Position numbers and translations under genes: made by a program. DNA of 64,000 nt from Chryseobacterium glaciei (GTDB taxonomy: Bacteria > Bacteroidota > Bacteroidia > Flavobacteriales > Weeksellaceae): NCBI RefSeq assembly GCF_001648155.1, contig NZ_CP015199.1:2056501-2120500 (forward strand). Direction: 5' to 3'. Below, one piece after another: positions 28,532-37,922 of this stretch. The notes under the pieces are model-generated. The model had not been told where the DNA came from, did no database searches, and saw nothing but the letters and a program-made list of their open reading frames with translations. Numbering within the stretch: the stretch's first letter is position 1; each line of letters begins with the position of its first letter.

Positions 28532-28939
28532 ATGATACAATTCTTTTACGAAAACTTACAAGAATCTGTAAGTACAGACTACACAAAATGGCTGGAAGAT
28601 ATTATTCTTTCAGAAGGAAAAAAGCTTGGTGACATCAATTATATCTTCTGTGATGACGAGTATTTATTAAAAGTTAATCAGGATTATTTACAGCATGATT
28701 ACTACACAGATATCATCACTTTCGATTACGTGAAAGGCAAAACAATAAGCGGAGAGATTTTCGTATCTTTGCAGCGCATTTCAGACAACGCTTCTACCCT
28801 ATCCAAAGAATACGAAGAAGAGCTTCGAAGAGTTTTGGCTCACGGCATTCTTCATCTTTCAGGATATAAAGATAAAACGGAGGAAGAAGAAAAGTTAATG
28901 CGTAGTAAAGAAGACTTTTATTTAGCAAAGTATTCTTAA
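28532..28939 (+). CDS. ybeY: endoribonuclease YbeY (rRNA maturation factor)
   Basis: A 135-residue metal-dependent RNase for 16S rRNA 3'-end maturation and ribosome quality control. The motif is RVLAHGILHLSGYKDKTEEEE: the first two zinc His are present, while the third (the H of GYDH in E. coli) is replaced by GYKDK. I recall the same variant in other Bacteroidota, so activity is probably retained with another ligand. It starts 4 bases after the patatin gene. Confidence 0.93.
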   Translation: MIQFFYENLQESVSTDYTKWLEDIILSEGKKLGDINYIFCDDEYLLKVNQDYLQHDYYTDIITFDYVKGKTISGEIFVSLQRISDNASTLSKEYEEELRRVLAHGILHLSGYKDKTEEEEKLMRSKEDFYLAKYS

Positions 28940-29006
28940 CAGATTTAGAAATTCAGAGATCCAGGAATTATTTAATTTCACAATCTCTCAATCTCTCAAT
29001 TTTTTT

Positions 29007-29090
29007 AGAAGCTTATTCCCGCTTTCCGCACTCGCTTTTTTTCTTTTTCAAAGAAAAAAGAGCTCAAACAAATGCTACAATCGGGGCTAG
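29007..29090. repeat. intergenic element with hairpin, probable dispersed repeat
   Basis: Runs from AGAAGCTTATTCCCGC through a TTTTTCTTT/AAAGAAAAA hairpin to TCGGGGCTAG in the gap between ybeY and mnmG. The layout resembles a non-coding intergenic repeat that I associate with Chryseobacterium genomes; this rests on memory and only one copy is in the window. Confidence 0.35.
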
Positions 29091-29133
29091 ATAATACAAG
29101 ATAAAGGCTCATTCAGACCTTATCTGGGAACTA

Positions 29134-29149
29134 TGTTTCACGTGGAACA
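29134..29149. promoter_or_regulatory. parS-like centromere site, one base from perfect
   Basis: TGTTTCACGTGGAACA. It matches the parS family TGTTnCACGTGnAACA; relative to the palindrome TGTTTCACGTGAAACA it differs at one base. It is 46 bases upstream of mnmG. Such sites are bound by ParB/Spo0J for chromosome segregation. Confidence 0.75.
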
Positions 29150-29195
29150 TTTATTAAAAAGATTAAAATTTAAGGCTTAAAACAAGCAATATAAA

Positions 29196-31058
29196 ATGAT
29201 ATCAGAAATATACGATGTAATCGTAGTTGGTGCAGGTCACGCAGGATGTGAAGCAGCAGCTGCAGCAGCGAACTTGGGTTCCAAGACTCTGCTTGTTACA
29301 ATGAACATGCAGACGATCGGACAAATGAGTTGCAACCCTGCAATGGGAGGTATTGCAAAAGGACAGATCGTAAGAGAGATCGATGCAATGGGAGGTTATT
29401 CAGGAATTATAGCAGACAAATCTGCTATCCAGTTCAAGATGCTTAACCTATCAAAAGGTCCTGCAATGTGGTCTCCAAGAACACAAAATGACAGAATGCT
29501 TTTCGCAGAAGAATGGCGTTTTGCATTAGAAAATACACCCAATCTTGATTTCTTTCAGGATATGGTTAAGAGCTTAATTATTGAAAATGGAAGAGCCGTT
29601 GGAGTTGTAACTTCATTAGGAATTGAGATAAAATCTAAATCCGTTGTCCTTACAAACGGTACTTTTCTTAACGGATTAATCCATGTCGGAGATAAACAAT
29701 TAGGTGGCGGAAGAATGGGTGAACCAAGAGCTTTTGGAATCACAGAACAACTGGTTTCTTTAGGTTTCGAAGCCGGAAGAATGAAGACCGGTACCCCACC
29801 CCGCGTAGATGGAAGAAGCTTAGATTACTCTAAAATGGAAGAACAAAAAGGAGATGAAAATCCTCAAAAATTCAGCTATTTAGATACGCCTAAGTTAACC
29901 AAACAATTAAGTTGCCACATCGTTTATACCAACGAAAAGGTACATGAAGTTCTACGTGAAGGTTTCGATAGAAGCCCAATGTTTAATGGTACAATTCAGA
30001 GTTTAGGGCCAAGATATTGCCCAAGTATTGAAGATAAGATTAACCGTTTTGCAGAGAGAACAAGACATCAGTTATTCGTAGAACCGGAAGGTTGGAAGAC
30101 TGTTGAGATCTATGTAAATGGATTCAGTTCTTCTCTTCCGGAGGATATTCAGATCAAAGCAATGAAACATATTCCAGGATTTGAGAACGTAAAAGTCTTC
30201 CGTCCGGGCTATGCAATTGAATATGACTACTTCCCTCCTACTCAACTAAAGCATACTTTAGAAACAAAATTGATCGAAAATCTATACTTTGCAGGTCAGA
30301 TCAACGGTACAACAGGATATGAAGAGGCAGCAGGACAAGGCTTAATTGCAGGTATAAATGCTCACAATAAAGTACACGAAAAAGAAGACTTTATCCTTAA
30401 TAGAGATGAAGCTTATATCGGTGTTTTAATCGATGATTTGATCACAAAAGGGACAGAAGAACCTTATAGAATGTTTACTTCCAGAGCAGAATACAGGCTT
30501 CTTTTAAGACAGGATAATGCAGATATCAGGCTAACTGAAAAGGCATATAAACTAGGTTTAGCAAAAGAAGACAGATTAGTAAGAGTTAATGAGAAAATCG
30601 CTAAAAGTGAGCAACTTGAAGCCTTTTTGCGAGAAACTTCTTTAAAGCCAGGCGTTATAAATCCTATCCTTGAAAGCATAGAAAGCAACCCTGTAGACCA
30701 AGCTTACAGAGCCGCTCAGTTCCTTACAAGACCTAATATTACACTGGAAAAACTGGATAATATTGATGTTATTAAAGAATTTACTTCTCAATTTGACGAT
30801 GAAGTAAGAGAACAGGCAGAGGTAAATATCAAGTATAAAGGTTATATAGAAAAGGAAAAAGAGAACGTTGCCAAGCTTAATCGTTTGGAAAATGTAAAGA
30901 TTCCTGAAGACTTTGATTATATAAAAATATCAAGCCTTTCTGCAGAAGCAAAACAAAAAATGACTAAAGTAAGACCAAAAACTCTTGCTCAGGCAGGAAG
31001 AATTAGCGGTGTTTCACCTGCTGACATTAATGTTTTAATGGTCTATTTAGGACGATAA
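29196..31058 (+). CDS. mnmG: tRNA uridine-5-carboxymethylaminomethyl modification enzyme MnmG (GidA)
   Basis: A 620-residue FAD enzyme that with MnmE installs the cmnm5 group on wobble U34 of some tRNAs. FAD loop VIVVGAGHAGCEAAAAAANLG (residues ~8-28), SCNPAMGGIAKGQIVREIDAMGG, LTNGTFLNGLIHVG, LGGGRMGE, and the late FAGQINGTTGYEEAAGQGLIAGINAH. Length is normal (~620-630). Parent genes parA/parB, often near gidA, are not in the window, but a parS-like site lies on each side. Confidence 0.97.
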   Translation: MISEIYDVIVVGAGHAGCEAAAAAANLGSKTLLVTMNMQTIGQMSCNPAMGGIAKGQIVREIDAMGGYSGIIADKSAIQFKMLNLSKGPAMWSPRTQNDRMLFAEEWRFALENTPNLDFFQDMVKSLIIENGRAVGVVTSLGIEIKSKSVVLTNGTFLNGLIHVGDKQLGGGRMGEPRAFGITEQLVSLGFEAGRMKTGTPPRVDGRSLDYSKMEEQKGDENPQKFSYLDTPKLTKQLSCHIVYTNEKVHEVLREGFDRSPMFNGTIQSLGPRYCPSIEDKINRFAERTRHQLFVEPEGWKTVEIYVNGFSSSLPEDIQIKAMKHIPGFENVKVFRPGYAIEYDYFPPTQLKHTLETKLIENLYFAGQINGTTGYEEAAGQGLIAGINAHNKVHEKEDFILNRDEAYIGVLIDDLITKGTEEPYRMFTSRAEYRLLLRQDNADIRLTEKAYKLGLAKEDRLVRVNEKIAKSEQLEAFLRETSLKPGVINPILESIESNPVDQAYRAAQFLTRPNITLEKLDNIDVIKEFTSQFDDEVREQAEVNIKYKGYIEKEKENVAKLNRLENVKIPEDFDYIKISSLSAEAKQKMTKVRPKTLAQAGRISGVSPADINVLMVYLGR

Positions 31059-31066
31059 TTAAGAAA

Positions 31067-31082
31067 TGTTTCACGTGAAACA
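31067..31082. promoter_or_regulatory. parS centromere site, perfect palindrome
   Basis: TGTTTCACGTGAAACA, an exact 16-bp parS palindrome, 8 bases after the mnmG stop. With the site at 29134-29149 it brackets mnmG. Confidence 0.88.
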
Positions 31083-31171
31083 TCTATAAAATATAGACAA
31101 AAATTAAGGTATTTATAAGGTTATTTTATCTTCTAAATATCTTAATTTTTAATTTAAAAGAAGTTATTTAA

Positions 31172-31993
31172 ATGAAAATTAAAGATCATTTTCTTTCTCA
31201 GGAAGTATTTGAAATTAAAGAAACAGAAACAAAAGGAGTCTTCAAGACCTCCCCTATTCCATCGAATATTTCAAAATATTATGAAAGTGAAGACTATATT
31301 TCTCACCACCAAGATTCCGGAAGCTTAAAAGAAAAGCTATATAAATTTCTACAATCTTTCAATTTGCAATACAAAAAAACGATCCTTATTGATAGAATTA
31401 ATAAAGGTTCTAAAGTATTAGACTACGGTTGTGGCGCAGGAGAATTTGTAAAATATATAGAAAATGATTTTGAAACTTTAGGTTTTGAACCTGATTCAGA
31501 TGCCAGAAAAGCAGCTCAAAGTAAAATTACGAAAGCTAAAATTTTAGATAATATCAATCTAATTGAAGATGAAAGTTTAGATGCAATTACTTTATGGCAT
31601 GTATTCGAGCACGTGGAAAATCAGGATGAAATGCTGGAAATCTTCAATAAAAAATTAAAAGAAAAAGGATTATTAATTATCGCTGTTCCCAACCCTACTT
31701 CTTATGATGCAAAACATTATAAAGAATATTGGGCAGCTTACGATGTACCGAGACACATCTATCATTTTTCTAAAAACGGAATGGAAAATTTAATTTCAAA
31801 GAAACCCAATTGGAAAATGAGAAAAATCAAACCTTTGGTCTTAGATTCTTATTATATCTCCATGTTGAGCGAAAAATACAAGAAATCTCCTCTTTTTTGG
31901 GTAAAAGCAACTATCTACGGAACGATTTCTAACGTAAAAGCATTGTTTTCTAACGAATTTTCAAGTTTGATATACATTATCGAAAAAAAGTAG
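31172..31993 (+). CDS. class I SAM-dependent methyltransferase
   Basis: A 273-residue Methyltransf_23-like protein. SAM-binding motif I is VLDYGCGAGEFVKYI (residues ~87-101); LGFEPDSDARKAA is motif II with the acidic ribose ligand. ITLWHVFEHVENQDEML and GLLIIAVPNPTSYDAKHYKEYWAAYDVPRHIYHFS follow. The latter is typical of sugar- or lipid-directed members, but the substrate is not evident. Separated from mnmG by 113 bases that include the perfect parS site. Confidence 0.88.
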   Translation: MKIKDHFLSQEVFEIKETETKGVFKTSPIPSNISKYYESEDYISHHQDSGSLKEKLYKFLQSFNLQYKKTILIDRINKGSKVLDYGCGAGEFVKYIENDFETLGFEPDSDARKAAQSKITKAKILDNINLIEDESLDAITLWHVFEHVENQDEMLEIFNKKLKEKGLLIIAVPNPTSYDAKHYKEYWAAYDVPRHIYHFSKNGMENLISKKPNWKMRKIKPLVLDSYYISMLSEKYKKSPLFWVKATIYGTISNVKALFSNEFSSLIYIIEKK

Positions 31994-32032
31994 AAAATCG
32001 ATTTTTAAGGCATTTATAGAGGTGAATTTTCA

Positions 32033-32230
32033 TCAATTTCGATTAAAAAAAGCAAAACTCAGGATATTTTCCTGAGTTTTTATTTTTCCAGCTCCTCTCC
32101 TACTCTGAACTTTTCCGTCAATTTTTTTTGAAAAGAGAAAATTCTTAAAAATTCCAATTATTTCGATTAAAATTGTTGGTAACATATTAGTAAGCCAATA
32201 AATGGATTTGAATTTTGAAGAATTAGGCAT
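32033..32230 (-). CDS. possible small protein (weak)
   Basis: A 65-residue open frame starting MPNSSKFKSIYWLTN with one hydrophobic stretch (LPTILIEIIGIFKNFLF) and a basic tail. I know no family. Its 3' end runs through a terminator hairpin that serves the methyltransferase from the other side. It may be chance in AT-rich DNA; kept only because the amphipathic N-terminus looks protein-like. Confidence 0.25.
   Translation of the reverse strand: MPNSSKFKSIYWLTNMLPTILIEIIGIFKNFLFSKKIDGKVQSRRGAGKIKTQENILSFAFFNRN
32054..32086 (+). terminator. terminator after the methyltransferase gene
   Basis: A 10-bp stem AAAACTCAGG / CCTGAGTTTT with a 7-base loop, followed by TATTTTT, 60 bases after the stop at 31993. 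Confidence 0.75.
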
Positions 32231-32641
32231 TTAAAAATTTTTAAAATATAATTTTCTAGTCACCTTAAAATCAGATTCTGAAAAAAATTTAGCCTACACC
32301 CCTGCTATGAGCATTCAAATTCTGAGTACAGTCAAAATATTTTATTTAATAATTCTTCATCACACTCACTCTACTCCTCCGTAAGAAATACATCTAGGAA
32401 AATAAAATTTAAATTATAATTTCTAAGGAAGAACAACTTGGACAGAAATCCACTCGGAAAGAGAAAAAGTAAGTTTCAAAAAAGTAAATACTTTCAAAAA
32501 CATACATTTTTAAGCTCTAATTCAAAATAATGTCCAAATACCTTAAGAATTCTAGTTTTTTAATTTTAAATATAGTTCTGAAAGCCATTTTTTTGACATT
32601 TTTGAGAAAATAGTAATTTTTAAGAATTTAGAAAAATCAGA
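32231..32641. other. AT-rich intergenic stretch without recognised gene
   Basis: About 410 bases with stops in all frames, no tRNA-like fold that I can see, and no clear promoter pair. It separates the methyltransferase from pgk and lies inside the parS/origin-like zone. Confidence 0.5.
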
Positions 32642-32679
32642 AAACAAAAAAAGTCTGCCGATAGATTCAGCAGACTTTA
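32642..32679 (-). terminator. terminator of pgk
   Basis: A 9-bp stem AAAGTCTGC / GCAGACTTT with an 11-base loop. On the minus strand it is followed by a T-rich tract, 21 bases after the pgk stop. Confidence 0.82.
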
Positions 32680-32699
32680 AAATATCTTTTTTAAAAATT

Positions 32700-33890
32700 T
32701 TATTTGTTGATAGCAGCAACACCCGGAAGTTCTAAACCTTCCAGACTTTCAAGCATTGCTCCACCTCCGGTAGAAACATAACTCACTTTATCTGCGTAAC
32801 CGAATTGTTTTACAAAAGCAACACTGTCTCCTCCTCCAACTAAAGAGAAAGCTCCAAGTTTTGTAGCTTCAGCAATACTTTCCCCAAGAGCTACAGTTCC
32901 CGCTGAGAAGTTTGACATTTCAAAAACTCCAATCGGGCCATTCCATAAAATTGTTCTTGAATTCAAAAGAACGTCATTGAACTGATCTCTAGATTTTGGA
33001 CCAGCATCCAATCCCATCCATCCTTCAGGAATTTCGTAAATATCTACTTCTTTTCTTTCTGCGTCGTTACTGAAACTTTCAGCAATCATCGTATCAGACG
33101 GAAGATAAATTTTTACGTTGTGTTCTTTAGCTTTTCCTAAAATTTCTAGAGCAAGAGGTAATTTATCTTCTTCAACCAATGAAGTTCCGATTTTTCCTCC
33201 AAGAGCTTTAATAAAAGTAAATGCCATTCCACCACCGATGATCAAATTATCAATTGCAGGAAGGATATTTTCTATAATGGTAATTTTAGTTGAAACCTTA
33301 GATCCACCAAGTATAGCTGTAACAGGCTTTTCACCACTTTTCAAAACTTTATCTATAGCTTTTAGTTCATTAGCCATTAACAAACCGAAAAATTTAGTTG
33401 AAGTAAAGTAGTTTGCAATGACTGCTGTAGAAGCGTGAGCTCTGTGCGCAGTACCAAAAGCGTCATTTACAAAAGCATCCCCTAACTTAGAAAGTTGTTC
33501 TGCAAAGCCTTCGTCACCTTTTTCTTCTTCATTATGAAAACGTAGATTCTCCAATAATAAGATTTCTCCCGGTTTAAGATCTGCAGCTGCCTGCTCAGCT
33601 TTCTCTCCGATAGACTCTTCTACAAATTTTACTTCTCTGCCAAGCACAGAAGAGACTTCGTTAAGAATATGTTTTAGAGAAAACTCATCTTTCACTTCTC
33701 CTTTGGGTCTCCCAAGGTGTGTCATCAAAATTACGGAACCTCCATCATTGAGAATTTTCTCAACCGTTGGTTTTACGGCTACGATCCTTGTGTTGTCTGT
33801 AACTTTAAGCTGATCATCCTGCGGAACATTGAAATCCACTCTTACCAGAGCTTTTTTATCTTTAAAATTGAAATCGTTGATTGTTTTCAT
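32700..33890 (-). CDS. pgk: phosphoglycerate kinase
   Basis: A 396-residue glycolytic enzyme that transfers the phosphate of 1,3-bisphosphoglycerate to ADP. N-terminal signature [13 protein letters not shown] (residues ~14-26), [23 protein letters not shown] and [15 protein letters not shown] in the substrate domain. [26 protein letters not shown] and GGGDSVAFV in the nucleotide domain. Normal length for bacterial Pgk. It is the only minus-strand gene between 23.2 and 42.7 kb. Confidence 0.97.
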   Translation of the reverse strand: MKTINDFNFKDKKALVRVDFNVPQDDQLKVTDNTRIVAVKPTVEKILNDGGSVILMTHLGRPKGEVKDEFSLKHILNEVSSVLGREVKFVEESIGEKAEQAAADLKPGEILLLENLRFHNEEEKGDEGFAEQLSKLGDAFVNDAFGTAHRAHASTAVIANYFTSTKFFGLLMANELKAIDKVLKSGEKPVTAILGGSKVSTKITIIENILPAIDNLIIGGGMAFTFIKALGGKIGTSLVEEDKLPLALEILGKAKEHNVKIYLPSDTMIAESFSNDAERKEVDIYEIPEGWMGLDAGPKSRDQFNDVLLNSRTILWNGPIGVFEMSNFSAGTVALGESIAEATKLGAFSLVGGGDSVAFVKQFGYADKVSYVSTGGGAMLESLEGLELPGVAAINK

Positions 33891-33900
33891 AAATTTCTGT

Positions 33901-34440
33901 TGAATTTTCGTTTCACAAATGTAAGATTTTAAAATTTTTGAAAAGCTCCAACCGGATAAAAGTTTTCAGAAAAGTTATTCGCAGAACCATCACTCACCTA
34001 TCAACAATATTTTCTTCTTTATAAAAAAAAGAATGATAGTTGTTGTTGAGTGTTGTTAGTTTGGGGGATAAGTTTTTTTGAAATACTTTATAACACTTAA
34101 TTTTTATGCTACTAACATCTTATTTACATTATAATCCATTGTTAATCTGATTTTTCGGTTGGTTACTAACAAATATGGATAACTTTTCCCCAATTCCGAT
34201 TATTAATAACTGATTTATGGAAAAGTTGAAGAAATCTCTGAGTAAACTTTTTGAAAAAAAGTGTTAAAATTTTTGGAGGCAATTTTCATTACAACTTTTT
34301 TTAATGTTACGAAACATTTACTTCAGATGTTTTTTCAACACTTACTCACAAGGCTTTTCACAATTAATCCCCAAAAATTCAAGAGTTATCCACATTATAC
34401 TTACATTTGTGTGGAAATATGTCTAAAAAAGTTTAATTCA
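33901..34440. other. candidate chromosomal replication origin region
   Basis: A gene-poor, very AT-rich gap between pgk and rpiB with DnaA-box-like sites: TTATCCACA at 34386-34394 (perfect), TTATTCGCA at 33975-33983, TTACTCACA at 34342-34350 and TTATCCATA on the minus strand at 34174-34182 (one mismatch each to TTATnCACA). A reading frame open from 34261 into rpiB is not credible before 34447. The two parS-like sites are 3-5 kb to the left. No dnaA gene is in the window, so the call is inference. Confidence 0.42.
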
Positions 34441-34446
34441 AGAATT

Positions 34447-34881
34447 ATGAAAAGAAAAATTGCTATCGCTGCAGACCACGCTGGCTTCGAGTATAAGGAG
34501 ATTGTTAAGAACTATTTATCAGAAAACTTTGATGTTCAGGATTTTGGAACGTTTTCCACAGACAGTGTGGATTATCCTGACTTTGTACACCCAGCAGCGA
34601 CCTCTGTTGAAAATGGAGAAAATGAGCTGGGTATTCTTCTATGCGGAAGCGGAAACGGTGTTCAGATCACGGCGAACAAACATCAGAAAATTCGTTGCGC
34701 TCTTTGTTGGATGCCCGAGATTGCAAGTTTGGCAAGACAGCATAATGACGCGAATATGATTTCGATTCCTGCAAGGTTCATCTCAAAAGAGGTAGCTATT
34801 GAAATAGTAAATAAATTTCTTTCTACAGATTTTGAAGGTGGCAGACACCAAGGCAGAGTTGACAAAATAGCATTTTGCTAA
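34447..34881 (+). CDS. rpiB: ribose 5-phosphate isomerase B
   Basis: A 144-residue RpiB/LacA-type isomerase interconverting ribose 5-phosphate and ribulose 5-phosphate. The start MKRKIAIAADHAGFEYK is fixed by the conserved IAADHAGFE; upstream in-frame codons lie in AT-rich non-coding DNA. Also present: DFGTFSTDSVDYPDF, the phosphate loop LLCGSGNGVQITANK and the Cys in KIRCALC. Length matches the family (~145). Followed by a terminator. Confidence 0.95.
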   Translation: MKRKIAIAADHAGFEYKEIVKNYLSENFDVQDFGTFSTDSVDYPDFVHPAATSVENGENELGILLCGSGNGVQITANKHQKIRCALCWMPEIASLARQHNDANMISIPARFISKEVAIEIVNKFLSTDFEGGRHQGRVDKIAFC

Positions 34882-34888
34882 ACATATA

Positions 34889-34925
34889 AAGGCTTGTAAA
34901 TCAAATTGCAAGCCTTATTTATTTT
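34889..34925 (+). terminator. terminator after rpiB
   Basis: An 11-bp stem AAGGCTTGTAA / TTGCAAGCCTT (one G-T pair), 6-base loop, then a T-rich tract. Confidence 0.82.
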
Positions 34926-34933
34926 TTATTTTG

Positions 34934-34941
34934 TATATTTG
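34934..34941 (+). promoter_or_regulatory. TAnnTTTG -7 box, possible rnr promoter with long leader
   Basis: TATATTTG directly after the rpiB terminator; the nearest TTG is 25 bases upstream, slightly too far. If used, rnr would have a leader near 280 bases. The rest of the gap 34942-35223 is AT-rich and shows no structure I can name. Confidence 0.35.
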
Positions 34942-35223
34942 CGTGTTGAATAGAGAACATATTCCATACTTACTTCTCAAAACCTATATAATATTTAACA
35001 GATATTTAATAGAAGGTTTTTCTCCCCTCTTCTCCATATTTGTATTAAATTTATACAAAACAAAAATCCAACTATAAAAAAGGAAGGAAAATTGATGTAG
35101 TTGTTTAAACTAAACAAAAAATAAAATCATCTTATATAATAAGTTTTTAGATGATTTTAAAGAAAAAAGTGGTTTTAATAATGAATTTTAAAACCAAAAG
35201 TAATTAATAAAGAAAATTAAAAA

Positions 35224-37377
35224 ATGCCAAAAAAGAAAAAATATATAAGTCAGAAAAATGATCATAAGCTGATGGAAATCGGCAGATTGATCCTTCGTTT
35301 CATGACTGAAAATTCTACGAAGATCTATAATTATAAGCAGATCTCAGACGGAATTGATTATAAAAATCCAAGACAGAGAGAGCTTGTGATTCAGGCTTTA
35401 CATAAACTTCAGGGTTCTGAAAGAATTAAGGAAACTGAAAAAGGAAAATATATATTAAACCTGAATATTGAAGGAACTTTAACCGGAACCATTGATTTTA
35501 ACCAGTCAGGAAATGCCTATGTAAGAGTTGAAGGTCTTGAAGATGACGTTTTCATTCATTCTAAAAATGTAAAAGATGCGCTACAGGGTGATAAAGTTTT
35601 AATCGTCACCTATAATTATAAAGGAAAGAAAATGGAAGGTTCTGTTTTAGAGGTTTTGGAAAGAACCAGAACAGAATTTGTAGGAACTTTACAGGTTGTT
35701 ACCCATAAAGATTTCGGATTTGTTGTTTGTGATAAAAAGTCGATCAACACAGATATTTTTATTCCAAAAGGAAAATTCGGAGGTGCTCAGGATGGTGATA
35801 AAGTTGTTGTAAAAATGACAGAATGGAGACCTGGTGATAAAAATCCTGAAGGTGAAATTATCAAGGTTTTAGGTGCTCCTGGAGAACATGAGACTGAGAT
35901 CCACTCTATTCTTGCGGAATATGGTCTGCCTTATCAATTCCCTGAGGAAGTTGAAGCAGATGCCGATAAAATCGACAGAAGAATTACCGAAGAAGAAGTT
36001 GCAAAACGTTGGGATATGAGAGGTATTACAACCTTTACGATTGACCCAAAAGATGCAAAAGATTTTGATGATGCCTTATCTATAAGAAAATTGGATAATG
36101 GAAATTGGGAAATTGGAGTGCACATTGCAGACGTTTCTCATTACGTAATTCCGGGAACTATTTTGGATGATGAAGCCTATCAAAGAGCTACATCGGTATA
36201 TTTAGTTGACCGAGTTGTTCCGATGTTACCGGAAGTTTTAAGTAACGATGTTTGTTCACTTAGACCAAACGAAGATAAATTTACTTTCTCTGCAGTTTTT
36301 GAATTAAATGACAGCGCAGAAATTCAGAAACAGTGGTTTGGTAGAACGGTAATTCATTCCGACAGAAGATTTACTTACGAGGAAGCTCAGGAAAGAATTG
36401 AAAATAAAGAAGGAGATTATACAGAAGAGATTTTAGTTCTTGATAATTTAGCGAAAATCATGCGTGCAGAACGTATCAGACAAGGTGCGATTACGTTTGA
36501 CAGAAGCGAAGTAAGATTTAATCTTGATGAAAATAATCAGCCGATCGGAGTGTACTTTAAAGTAAGTAAAGACTCAAATCATTTGATTGAAGAATTCATG
36601 CTTTTAGCAAATAAAAAGGTTTCAGAATTCGTTTCATTATCTAAAAAAGGATCGCCAACAAATAATACATTTATTTACAGGATTCACGATGATCCGGATC
36701 CTGCAAAATTAGAAGCTTTAAGAGATTTTGTTTCTACTTTCGGATATAAAATGGATTTGGCGAATACCAAAAAAGTAGCAGAATCTTTAAACCAATTACT
36801 AAGTGATGTAAAAGGAAAAGGCGAAGAAAATATGGTTGAAACGTTAGCGATGCGAAGTATGAGTAAAGCAGTTTATTCTACAGATCCTATCGGTCACTAT
36901 GGTTTGGGCTTTGATTATTATTCTCACTTCACCTCTCCTATCCGTCGTTATCCGGATTTGATCGCTCACCGTCTTCTTCAGCATTATCTGGATGGAGGAA
37001 AATCTCCTAGTAGAGAAGAAGTTGAAGAGAAAGCAAAATATTGTAGTTCAAGAGAAAGATTGGCAGCTGATGCTGAGAGAGACTCTATCAAATTCATGCA
37101 GGTGAAATTCATGGAGAAACATTTGGGAGAGACTTTCAGTGGTGTTATTTCAGGTGTTGCTGAATTCGGTTTCTGGGTAGAAATTCCTGAAAACGGTGCA
37201 GAAGGATTGATCAAATTAAGAGATCTTATGGATGATTCTTACACGTATGATAAAGCTACCCATGCTGTTTACGGATCCAGAACAGGAAAAAGATATCAGT
37301 TGGGAGATCAGGTTCAAATAAAAGTGATTAAAGCTAATTTGATTCAAAAACAATTGGATTTTAAGATTGTTGATTAG
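35224..37377 (+). CDS. rnr: ribonuclease R
   Basis: A 717-residue 3'-5' exoribonuclease able to degrade structured RNA. Basic start MPKKKKYISQKND, winged-helix-like region (to ~75), cold-shock domains (GTIDFNQSGNAYVRVEG, FGFVVCDKK), then the RNB core with FTIDPKDAKDFDDALSIRKL, whose Asp residues bind the metal. YGLGFDYYSHFTSPIRRYPDLIAHRLL and a C-terminal S1 domain (FSGVISGVAEFGFWVEI) follow. No large Lys-rich tail as in the E. coli enzyme (813 residues). Confidence 0.96.
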   Translation: MPKKKKYISQKNDHKLMEIGRLILRFMTENSTKIYNYKQISDGIDYKNPRQRELVIQALHKLQGSERIKETEKGKYILNLNIEGTLTGTIDFNQSGNAYVRVEGLEDDVFIHSKNVKDALQGDKVLIVTYNYKGKKMEGSVLEVLERTRTEFVGTLQVVTHKDFGFVVCDKKSINTDIFIPKGKFGGAQDGDKVVVKMTEWRPGDKNPEGEIIKVLGAPGEHETEIHSILAEYGLPYQFPEEVEADADKIDRRITEEEVAKRWDMRGITTFTIDPKDAKDFDDALSIRKLDNGNWEIGVHIADVSHYVIPGTILDDEAYQRATSVYLVDRVVPMLPEVLSNDVCSLRPNEDKFTFSAVFELNDSAEIQKQWFGRTVIHSDRRFTYEEAQERIENKEGDYTEEILVLDNLAKIMRAERIRQGAITFDRSEVRFNLDENNQPIGVYFKVSKDSNHLIEEFMLLANKKVSEFVSLSKKGSPTNNTFIYRIHDDPDPAKLEALRDFVSTFGYKMDLANTKKVAESLNQLLSDVKGKGEENMVETLAMRSMSKAVYSTDPIGHYGLGFDYYSHFTSPIRRYPDLIAHRLLQHYLDGGKSPSREEVEEKAKYCSSRERLAADAERDSIKFMQVKFMEKHLGETFSGVISGVAEFGFWVEIPENGAEGLIKLRDLMDDSYTYDKATHAVYGSRTGKRYQLGDQVQIKVIKANLIQKQLDFKIVD

Positions 37378-37379
37378 TA

Positions 37380-37898
37380 ATGACTAAAATAGATAAATGT
37401 ATAGTTTTTAGTATTCTTAATTTTATCTTACTTGTTACAGTTATATTTGAAACTGTTCTTAATTTTTATTGGTTTGTAGCAGCTATTATTTTACTGTACA
37501 TAATAAGTCATATCTTAATTAAGAAAAATATCATAAAAGTAGGAATTTTAGGTAGAAATTATTTTTTTGGAGTTACTGTTCCGATGATAATTAATGCATT
37601 TTTTCTTATTAATTATTTGACAGGAATGAATCCTATAAATGAAACATACTGTTATACAAATATGATTGCAGAAGTTGGTGGAAGGAATAGCCATGAAAGA
37701 GGTAAAACTACTTATATCTATCTAAGTGATAATGCTTATGAATATTCTTATATGACAAGAAGTTTTTTTATTGATTATAAAAGAATGTTATTTAAAAACC
37801 AAATTATCTATACTTTTGAAAGAGGAATTTTTGGATTAAAAATTAGAAAAGATTATCAGTTTATTTACAACGAAAATTGTTCGGACGAAGAAAATTGA
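37380..37898 (+). CDS. hypothetical membrane protein
   Basis: A 172-residue protein with three hydrophobic segments near residues 8-25, 30-47 and 60-80, then a ~90-residue mixed region rich in Tyr (KTTYIYLSDNAYEYSYMTRSFF). Probably anchored with a soluble C-terminal part. It starts 2 bases after the rnr stop, so it is probably co-transcribed with it, and is followed by a terminator. Family not recognised. Confidence 0.7.
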   Translation: MTKIDKCIVFSILNFILLVTVIFETVLNFYWFVAAIILLYIISHILIKKNIIKVGILGRNYFFGVTVPMIINAFFLINYLTGMNPINETYCYTNMIAEVGGRNSHERGKTTYIYLSDNAYEYSYMTRSFFIDYKRMLFKNQIIYTFERGIFGLKIRKDYQFIYNENCSDEEN

Positions 37899-37922
37899 TT
37901 AAACAAATATCACAACATATTA

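Noticed and set aside
28952..29000. Short CAATCTCT tandem repeats as a CRISPR-like array
   Set aside because: Units are about 9 bases with no spacers, and there are only two or three copies.
34261..34446. 62-residue extension before RpiB
   Set aside because: It lies in AT-rich DNA with DnaA-box-like sites. The conserved RpiB start is at 34447.
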